Assembly: GCA_030642005.1 (NCBI GenBank)
Contig: DAOWOP010000093.1
Span: forward strand, 1-9,910
Length of the DNA: 9,910 bases
Reading direction: 5' to 3'
From: Planctomycetales bacterium
GTDB taxonomy: Bacteria > Planctomycetota > Phycisphaerae > SM23-33
In this document: one piece after another, positions 1-5,080 of the stretch
How positions within the stretch are numbered: position 1 is the stretch's first letter
How the letters are laid out: each line of letters opens with the position of its first letter
Translations under genes and position numbers: made by a program
Notes under the pieces: generated by a model
Seen by the model: the letters and a program-made list of their open reading frames with translations, nothing else
What the model was told of the DNA's origin: nothing
Databases searched by the model: none

Positions 1-51
1 AGGGGCGTCGTATAGGATGCCCGGACGTTATTTGATAACCGAATACAGACC

Positions 52-75
52 GGAATACCGGAATACCGGAATACC
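52..75. repeat. 8-bp tandem repeat, 3 perfect copies of GGAATACC
   Basis: Three perfect head-to-tail copies of the 8-bp unit GGAATACC are visible, preceded by related but diverged sequence (GAATACAGACC). The unit length and the ACC ending match the larger array at 170-249. Confidence 0.9.
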
Positions 76-136
76 GTGAAAAACGGAAAGACAGGGACCA
101 GGTTCCAAGGACCAGGGACTAGAAAAACAGAACCCT

Positions 137-169
137 GAACTCGGAACTCGGAACTCCGAACTCCGAACT
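137..169. repeat. 7-bp tandem repeat, GAACTCG/GAACTCC, about 4.7 copies
   Basis: The copies read GAACTCG, GAACTCG, GAACTCC, GAACTCC and then a partial GAACT. The single G-to-C change shared by adjacent copies suggests the array grew by slippage after the substitution. It abuts the 8-bp array that starts at 170. Confidence 0.9.
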
Positions 170-249
170 GATTCACCGATTCACCGATTCACCGATTCAC
201 CGATTTACCAATCAACCAGTTAACCAGTCAACCGATCAACCAATTATCC
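170..249. repeat. 8-bp tandem array, 10 copies, decaying rightwards
   Basis: Ten units keep an exact 8-bp register. The first four are identical (GATTCACC). They are followed by GATTTACC, AATCAACC, AGTTAACC, AGTCAACC, GATCAACC and AATTATCC. The terminal CC is invariant, the third base is always T, and A precedes the CC in all but the last unit. Divergence rises from left to right without loss of phase. There are no spacers, so this is not a CRISPR array. Confidence 0.92.
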
Positions 250-390
250 GGCGTGCTCGCTTCAGCGAGGCATGGCGAAACGGCAAGCCGTAGAGTTTAG
301 GCAAGATGGGCAAGACGGGAAATTCAAAAACAGGGTGTTTTTCGGGGTGAAAATGCGTAAGTGCTTGAAAGCAAAGGATTTGCGGATTTT

Positions 391-500
391 TAAAACTTTC
401 CTAAACTTTCCCATTCTTTCCGTATCTTTCCGTATTGTTCCGTATTGTTCCCAGTTGTTCCCAATTGTTCCCAATTGTTTTGTATCTTTCCGTTTCTTTC
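391..500. repeat. Degenerate 10-bp tandem array, 11 units
   Basis: From 391 to 500 each successive 10-bp block ends in CTTTC, TGTTC or a close variant, for example CGTATCTTTC, CGTATTGTTC and CCAATTGTTC. Read on the minus strand, the units begin GAAAG or GAACA. Phase is kept over 11 blocks although individual bases drift. The left-most blocks (391-420) and the block at 471-480 are the most diverged. Confidence 0.85.
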
Positions 501-521
501 CGCACAGAACAATGTCCGGGC

Positions 522-2216
522 TTATCGCAGGCGAGCAGTCCACCCGCCCAGCCAGAACAGCCCCGCCGCAAGGGCGAGGAAGGGCCACAACTGTCGGCCT
601 TGGCTTAATGGTTGCGGTTCGGGCAGCGAGATGTCGGCGATGCGGCGTTGCGGGTCGGTTTCGGGCTGGGCGGATTTCAGACCGGTGAGGCTGACGGCGT
701 GAATTTCGCCGACCTTGTCGCGGTACAGACCGGGCCGGAGAACAGGTCCGTCGGCCTCGGCAGCAAAAGGTGCATTTTCAGGCAATTCCAGCGACACCCA
801 GTCCCGTCGCGGACCGGCCGACGACGGCGAAACTGATTCCCAGGAAACATCAGGCCGGCCCTGTGGCGCCAGATATTTGAAGACATTGGCCATGAAGATA
901 ACGAACGATTCGGTCATTGCGAAATTGGTGTTTTCCGTGGCGGTGTCGAATGTCAGCCAGACGCGCCGCGGACCTACCTGGGCCAGGACCAATGCGTCCG
1001 GGCCGATGCTTACTAATCGCTGCTGCCTTGGCGTCCCGACGGGTCGCCAGCCGACCGCCCGCCGAACAACGACGGCGGAAAAATCCACGTGTGCGAGTAT
1101 CGGATGGTCGGCCAGTACGTCGGCGTCGCGGAGTGCGAAATTTTCCAGGGTGTTGCCGGCCCGCCATTCCGTCGGCGGCTCCGGCGGGTCGATCACCACC
1201 GCGGGCGCGCCGGCGGGGGCCGACTTACCCACGGCAATAACGGCGTCGGCTCCGGCGGGGTCGTCAATGAGACGAAGGGCTGGGTTCTTCTGCACGAATC
1301 GCCGAACGAGCGGCCCGGCGCGACCGATTATCGCCACGTCGGCAACGACCCGGCGTCGCCGAACAGCATAGGCCGACGCACCAAGCCCCAGCGGATTAGT
1401 AACATAGACCGAGTAGTAATCACTCGCGCCGGACATTTCCATCACGAACGATTGTCGCCCTCCGGGAGGCAGGTCGTATTCGGGGACCACGGGGCTGACG
1501 CCATTGCCACTGATGACAACCATGCCCTGTTGTGGCTGGGCTGTGTGGTTTTGCAATGCTACGAAGACCTGAACGTTTTTTTTGCCGATGTGGCTGACGG
1601 CGAAAGTATCTATGGTTATTTCTCTCGGAGTTGCCGGAAGTGCGATGGTGGTTGTATCGGGACCGTCTTCAAGTTTCAGCGTTGCCGGCGCGAATCGGTA
1701 AATGTGTTGAACGTCCTCGCCCATTACCGGAAGGGTCAGGTCTTCAGCGGCAACCGGGAGCAGGCGAACCTTGTACGCCCGCAGGGTTGCCTCGTGCGGG
1801 CTGATAAAATCGCTCGAACCACCGAGAACCGTCGGAAGGACCAGGCGAACGCGGTCGGTGTCCGACAGCCGTTGCAGAAACGTGTGTGTGATTTCTCCGA
1901 GCGTACCGTGTTCAAGCCCGGCCAGTTCGGCTGCCGGCCAGAGGGCTATGGCGACGCGCCTTGCGGGTGCTTCGGCGTAGTGAACCGGTCTGGAAAGAGC
2001 GACTCCCGCCGCCGCCGCTCCGGCCAGCAGCAGCAACCACGCCGCCGAAACCCGCCGGGGCTTCTTTGCCGTCGGGCCTAGCGACGCAACCGCACGCTCC
2101 CAAAGCCGAAGGCTGCCGACGGGCATCACCTTCTGCGTCGCCCGGCGGATCGCCCAGAACGCCGCCGCCCCTATCGGCAGCAACGACAACAACGCCCATG
2201 GAAAAAGAAATTGCAT
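522..2216 (-). CDS. BatA-like membrane protein with degenerate VWA domain
   Basis: A predicted 564-residue inner-membrane protein. The N terminus (FLFPWALLSLLPIG) has the layout of the BatA/aerotolerance-regulator N-terminal domain: a membrane segment at about 3-23, a short cytoplasmic loop, and a second segment at about 57-74. The part that follows (about 87-160) sits where a VWA domain is expected. The first strand reads VAIALWPAAELAG, so the DxSxS metal-binding motif is missing. The central part resembles the beta-sandwich and amidotransferase-like modules of large BatA relatives, including ENTNFAMTESFVIFMANVFKYLA near 430-455. A last membrane segment lies at about 543-560. No strong Shine-Dalgarno precedes the ATG, but the start gives the family's usual N terminus. 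Relatives often sit near MoxR ATPase and DUF58 genes, which are not in view. The family assignment is likely; the role in envelope stress or protein assembly is inferred from relatives. Confidence 0.72.
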   Translation of the reverse strand: MQFLFPWALLSLLPIGAAAFWAIRRATQKVMPVGSLRLWERAVASLGPTAKKPRRVSAAWLLLLAGAAAAGVALSRPVHYAEAPARRVAIALWPAAELAGLEHGTLGEITHTFLQRLSDTDRVRLVLPTVLGGSSDFISPHEATLRAYKVRLLPVAAEDLTLPVMGEDVQHIYRFAPATLKLEDGPDTTTIALPATPREITIDTFAVSHIGKKNVQVFVALQNHTAQPQQGMVVISGNGVSPVVPEYDLPPGGRQSFVMEMSGASDYYSVYVTNPLGLGASAYAVRRRRVVADVAIIGRAGPLVRRFVQKNPALRLIDDPAGADAVIAVGKSAPAGAPAVVIDPPEPPTEWRAGNTLENFALRDADVLADHPILAHVDFSAVVVRRAVGWRPVGTPRQQRLVSIGPDALVLAQVGPRRVWLTFDTATENTNFAMTESFVIFMANVFKYLAPQGRPDVSWESVSPSSAGPRRDWVSLELPENAPFAAEADGPVLRPGLYRDKVGEIHAVSLTGLKSAQPETDPQRRIADISLPEPQPLSQGRQLWPFLALAAGLFWLGGWTARLR

Positions 2217-2241
2217 CGGTGAATATCCGTATCCTCACAGA

Positions 2242-2331
2242 TTGAACCACAAAGGACACAAAGAGCACAAAGAAGAGAAAGAATTTTTGATTATCTTGTT
2301 CTTTGTGTCCTTTGTGCTCTTTGTGGTTCAG
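2242..2331. repeat. Imperfect palindrome of ACAAAG words between two genes
   Basis: The left arm starts TGAACCACAAAGGACACAAAG (2243 onward). The right arm, read on the other strand from 2331, starts TGAACCACAAAGAGCACAAAG. The 32-base arms match at all but four positions, because the words GGACAC and GAGCAC are in swapped order. Each arm is itself a tandem run of CACAAAG-like words. The loop is about 20-25 nt and A/T-rich. The right arm contains the stop codon of the secreted-protein gene. It would form a long hairpin at that mRNA's 3' end, but no T tract follows, so it is not a classical intrinsic terminator. It looks like a dispersed REP/MITE-like element. Confidence 0.85.
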
Positions 2332-3323
2332 AATTGGTCCATGTTGCGTTTTTTAATAACCGCCCGGAGCAAGAGGTAATCTTTTCCACGATAGCGGTGG
2401 ACCTCGCCGGAGATGCCGAAGACCGCCCCGAAGGCCGTCCCATTATTTGAGAGCGTCTCCATCCTTTCCAGGTACACGTTCGGCAGGATTCTCATGGGCG
2501 GTTCGCGCAGTGTGTTGTCGGCCTTGAATGCGATGCTCGCCCATTGCTGGTCTTTTTCCTTTGGCAGGAGTCGCGCGAGCCGATGGCTGGCAGTCTTGCC
2601 CGGACCGGCTCGGAGCGGCCTGCCCGCCGGCGCTCCGGACGGCGACGGAACGGTTTCGGGCGGTTCTGGCTTGACGATCGGTACGACGGGCCTGGCGGGC
2701 GTTTCACGGAGCAGTTCGTCGGCGATATCGTCGGCCGACGCCTTTGCCGGTCTGCTCGCCGTCGGGCGGGCAGGCGGCTCGACAAGGCTCACCACAGGCG
2801 GTTCAGCTGGTTTGGTCGCCGCCGCGGCTGTCGTGGTCGGATGGGTCGTTACCGCCGGGGACGGCGACGGTGATTTCGGTATCAGCAGCGCCCTGTGCAG
2901 GAGCATGTAGTATCCCCCGCGATAGCGGTGGACCTCGCCGGAGAGGTTGAACGTTGCTTCGGGGTTCTCGGCGCTGGCCTCTTCGACGGTCTCCAGCAGT
3001 TCGCACGGCAGCAGGTAGAGCACGCCGACTCGCGGGTCCTTTATTGTATTCCACTTTCCGACCTGGTCCTTTTCAATTGAGGCGATGCGGTCGATTATCA
3101 TTATGCCGCTCGGCAGCGTCGGCCTCCGCTCGCCGATAGCCTTGATCGTCGTCGGAAGCGTAATCGGCACCTCCGTCGGGTCGGCCGGGGCGATCCGAAT
3201 TTCGCCCGCCGGCGAGGCTGGGCGCGTCGCCGGACCGACAGGCCGGGCCGGAGACTGACCCGCAGCGCCGGCCGCCGCCGCCAACCCAAAGGCCACCCAA
3301 TATGTCCACGCCGGTAATCTCAT
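2328..3323 (-). CDS. Secreted protein with duplicated GEVHRYRG domain, unknown function
   Basis: I do not recognise the family. The ATG at 3323 is chosen because an AGGGCAGG ribosome-binding site lies 5 nt upstream and a signal peptide follows directly (MRLPAWTYWVAFGLAAAAGAAG, likely cut near residue 22). A longer frame up to 3458 would run over hicA and its promoter. The mature part contains two copies of one domain, at about 75-145 and 262-325. Both show the pattern LPxxxLExxE...F..SGEVHRYRGxxYxLLRA, with the core octapeptide at 129-136 and 306-313. A linker of about 110 residues, rich in Pro, Ala and Thr, joins them. The protein is 331 aa, Sec-exported and probably periplasmic. It precedes the BatA-like gene on the same strand with a 111-nt gap, so a shared envelope role is possible but unproven. 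Confidence 0.7.
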   Translation of the reverse strand: MRLPAWTYWVAFGLAAAAGAAGQSPARPVGPATRPASPAGEIRIAPADPTEVPITLPTTIKAIGERRPTLPSGIMIIDRIASIEKDQVGKWNTIKDPRVGVLYLLPCELLETVEEASAENPEATFNLSGEVHRYRGGYYMLLHRALLIPKSPSPSPAVTTHPTTTAAAATKPAEPPVVSLVEPPARPTASRPAKASADDIADELLRETPARPVVPIVKPEPPETVPSPSGAPAGRPLRAGPGKTASHRLARLLPKEKDQQWASIAFKADNTLREPPMRILPNVYLERMETLSNNGTAFGAVFGISGEVHRYRGKDYLLLRAVIKKRNMDQF

Positions 3324-3346
3324 AATAACCTGCCCTGCAGACAACC

Positions 3347-3376
3347 ATTTTACGCCCGCTATGCTTACTTGTTCAA
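3347..3376 (-). promoter_or_regulatory. Candidate sigma-70-type promoter for the secreted-protein gene
   Basis: On the minus strand TTGAAC (3376-3371) and TAAAAT (3352-3347) are separated by 18 nt. Transcription would start near 3340, giving a leader of about 17 nt that just contains the ribosome-binding site of the gene starting at 3323. The spacing supports both the promoter and the chosen start. This is an inference from pattern only. Confidence 0.45.
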
Positions 3377-3392
3377 GTCGGATACGCATTAT

Positions 3393-3422
3393 TGGACACA
3401 CAAGTTCGTTTTGATGTAGAAT
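3393..3422 (+). promoter_or_regulatory. Candidate hicAB promoter, leaderless geometry
   Basis: TGGACA (3393-3398) and TAGAAT (3417-3422) each match the sigma-70 consensus at five of six positions and are 18 nt apart. The hicA ATG begins only 6 nt after the -10 box, so transcription would start at or next to the start codon. No ribosome-binding site lies before that ATG, which agrees with a leaderless mRNA. Alternatively, translation may start at the in-frame TTG at 3450, which has GGAG six nt upstream. Confidence 0.5.
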
Positions 3423-3428
3423 GGCAAC

Positions 3429-3683
3429 ATGGGTTCGGCGGAGAAGACTTTGAATCAAGTCCTGCGAGGGACATCAGATGCGAACATTGCTTTCCGTGAT
3501 TTGTGCCGAATTCTGATACGTTTCGGTTTTGAGGAACGAACCAAAGGCAGCCACCATATTTTCCGAAAAACAGGAATACCAGAACGAATTACATTACAGA
3601 AGGACGGCAATAAAGCCAAACCGTATCAGGTACGGCAGGTTCGTCGAATTATTGTGAAACACAAACTGGCAGGTGAAATCTGA
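3429..3683 (+). CDS. hicA: HicA-family toxin (mRNA interferase)
   Basis: An 84-residue protein with the double-stranded-RNA-binding-like HicA fold. The key motif GFEERTKGSHHIFRK spans about 33-47, and the second histidine (H43) is the expected catalytic residue. It is followed by the basic stretch KAKPYQVRQVRRIIVKHKL typical of the family. HicA cleaves mRNA independently of codon and is held inactive by HicB. The N terminus is about 20 residues longer than minimal HicA and carries TSDANIAFRDL, as in a recognisable HicA subgroup. The gene is visibly richer in A/T than its neighbours, which suggests transfer. Its stop overlaps the hicB start (TGATG), so the two are translationally coupled. The start could be ATG 3429 or TTG 3450; I prefer 3429. 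Confidence 0.9.
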   Translation: MGSAEKTLNQVLRGTSDANIAFRDLCRILIRFGFEERTKGSHHIFRKTGIPERITLQKDGNKAKPYQVRQVRRIIVKHKLAGEI

Positions 3684-3895
3684 TGGACAAATACGAGATC
3701 ATCATTTTCTGGAGCGAGGCCGACAAGGCATATATCGCCGAGGTCCCTGAACTACCGGGCTGCATGGCCCACGGCGACAGCCATGAGGCTGCTCTGGCCA
3801 ATATTCGCTCGGCCTTGGAATTGTGGATCGAGACCGCCAAAGAATTCGGCGACCCGATCCCCAAGCCCAAGGGCCACCGACTTGTCTTTGCGTAG
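3683..3895 (+). CDS. hicB: HicB-family antitoxin, short form
   Basis: A 70-residue protein with the partial RNase H-like fold of HicB. YEIIIFWSEADKAYIAEVPELPGCMAHGDS is followed by the helix EAALANIRSALELWIETAKEFGDPIPKPKG. It should bind and neutralise the HicA encoded just upstream. AGGTGA (3671-3676) lies six nt before the ATG, inside the end of hicA. The C-terminal DNA-binding domain (ribbon-helix-helix or HTH) found in longer HicB proteins is absent, so classical autoregulation by HicB binding the operator is not expected. The order toxin then antitoxin is normal for hicAB. After its stop, 28 nt separate it from the convergent glycosyltransferase gene. Confidence 0.92.
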   Translation: MDKYEIIIFWSEADKAYIAEVPELPGCMAHGDSHEAALANIRSALELWIETAKEFGDPIPKPKGHRLVFA

Positions 3896-3923
3896 GGATG
3901 CGACGACAACGACCCACACCGAT

Positions 3924-4952
3924 TCATGTGAACAGGCGTATCCGGCTTGGTTCGGTCGGCGTGTCGCTGCGGGCTGGTTGGGGTTGGGTTTGAGTTTCCT
4001 CTTCAGCCGGTTCGAAGCCGACAGCCTCGCGGACGACATAGATAGGTCTGCCCTTTGCCTCGTCGTAAATCCTGCCGACGTATTCGCCGCAGACGCCGAT
4101 CGCCGCCAGTTGCAGCCCCGTAAGCCCGACGGCCAGCATCACCAGATTGGCAATGAGCGATCCGCCGACAAACGGCCAAAGGATCAGCGCCGCGACGGCG
4201 TACACGATTGCCGTCGCCGTCATCGTTCCGCCGGCCAGACCGATCAGCCTGAGCGGCATCACCGAAAAATTGAACAGGCCGGCTGAACCCATCCTCGCCA
4301 GTTTTCCCAGCGTGTAAGCGGGCGTCCCGCCCAGGCGGTCGGCGACTTCGTATTGGACCTCCGCCTGACGGAAGCCCACCCAGCGGACCAGCCCGCGCAG
4401 GAAACGCGACCTCTCGCGCACCTGCCTGACCGCCTCGACGGCCTTGCGGTCCAGCAGGCGGAAATCCGCCTGGTCGGCTATGTCCATACCCGTCAGCAGG
4501 CGGATCAGACGATAGACACACTTGACCGCCAGACGCCGCGGAAGCGAGACGTCTTTGGTGTGAGCCTTGACCGTGCAGACCACCTCGTAACCCTGCCGCC
4601 ACTTGGCGACCAGTTCGGCGATGACCTCCGGCGGGTGCTGACCGTCGGCGTCGAGACTGATTACCGCTGAGCCCGCCGCGTAGTCGTAACCGGCGGTTAT
4701 CGCCTCCTGAGGCCCGAAATTGCGTGAGAACGAAACACACCTGACGCGATCGTCGTCTTCGTGGAGGCTGCGGATAATCTCCGGCGATTCGTCCGTCGAG
4801 CCGTCGTCGATGAATATTATCTCGTAAGGCTGGCCGAGTTTGTCGGCTTCGGCCCGCAACTTCGAGTAAAAGGCAGGGAGGCTTTCGGCCTCGTTATACA
4901 CCGGCACGACGAAACTGAACGTAACGGCTGTTATGTCGCGCTGCTTGTCCAT
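3924..4952 (-). CDS. GtrB/DPM1-type family 2 glycosyltransferase, membrane-bound
   Basis: A 342-residue protein with a GT-A catalytic domain and two C-terminal membrane segments. Visible motifs are VVPVYNE (15-21), IDDGSTDES (48-56), SRNFGPQEA (76-84), the nucleotide-sugar and metal motif DADGQHPP (101-108), QADFRLLDR (161-169), and RSRFLRGLVRWVGF (181-194). They are followed by the amphipathic stretch YTLGKLARMGSAGLFNFS. Membrane segments lie at about 232-258 and 265-288, closed by the family signature GEYVGRIYDEAKGRPIYVV. Such enzymes move glucose, mannose or a similar sugar from a nucleotide sugar to a polyprenyl phosphate on the cytoplasmic face, for later use in envelope glycans. The exact sugar cannot be read from sequence. 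A charged, Pro/Gln-rich tail of about 35 residues follows the signature. No strong ribosome-binding site lies before the ATG. It is 128 nt downstream of the heparinase-like gene on the same strand. Confidence 0.9.
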   Translation of the reverse strand: MDKQRDITAVTFSFVVPVYNEAESLPAFYSKLRAEADKLGQPYEIIFIDDGSTDESPEIIRSLHEDDDRVRCVSFSRNFGPQEAITAGYDYAAGSAVISLDADGQHPPEVIAELVAKWRQGYEVVCTVKAHTKDVSLPRRLAVKCVYRLIRLLTGMDIADQADFRLLDRKAVEAVRQVRERSRFLRGLVRWVGFRQAEVQYEVADRLGGTPAYTLGKLARMGSAGLFNFSVMPLRLIGLAGGTMTATAIVYAVAALILWPFVGGSLIANLVMLAVGLTGLQLAAIGVCGEYVGRIYDEAKGRPIYVVREAVGFEPAEEETQTQPQPARSDTPTEPSRIRLFT

Positions 4953-5080
4953 AATTATAAGTCCCGAATCCTACCACAGCCTAACCACTTCAGCGGATTT
5001 GTAAAGACCCGTGCAGCCCAGGCCCAGCCATCCCCACGGGACAGGTTCGAATGGCGGGGCTTGCCGCCGCGCGTCAGGTG

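Larger units (their letters stand above)
1..521. other. Gene-free region made of short tandem repeat arrays
   Basis: No reading frame here looks like a protein: translations are low-complexity and follow the repeats. Several simple tandem arrays are visible, with periods of 8, 7, 8 and 10 bp, listed separately. Between them lie an imperfect duplication of the word GGACCAGG (95-102 and 109-116) and a small hairpin (CTCGC-ttca-GCGAG, 256-269). There is also a perfect 12-bp palindrome ACGGCAAGCCGT (280-291). The region lies downstream of the minus-strand BatA-like gene, so part of it may be transcribed as that gene's 3' UTR. I see no clear terminator with a T tract. Confidence 0.8.

Noticed and set aside
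2..79. Short open frame entering from the left edge and ending at TGA 77-79
   Set aside because: Only 25 codons are visible and the last ones are just the GGAATACC repeat; nothing supports it as the end of a real gene.
52..249. Possible CRISPR array
   Set aside because: Units are 7-8 bp, contiguous and without spacers, and no cas gene is present.
1089..2081. Long open frame on the plus strand opposite the BatA-like gene
   Set aside because: It is the GC-driven shadow of a minus-strand gene with clear membrane segments and family motifs; its own translation shows no recognisable domain.
3324..3458. N-terminal extension of the secreted-protein gene up to an ATG at 3458
   Set aside because: The extension would overlap hicA and its promoter, puts 45 residues before a clear signal peptide, and lacks the ribosome-binding site found at 3323.
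5044..5052. GGTTCGAAT, a tRNA T-loop-like word, downstream of the lyase gene
   Set aside because: The flanking five bases on each side do not pair, and no anticodon or acceptor stem can be drawn around it.
5053..5068. GGCGG/CCGCC hairpin just past the stop of the heparinase-like gene
   Set aside because: The stem is only 5 bp and is not followed by a T tract on the minus strand, so it is too weak to call a terminator.
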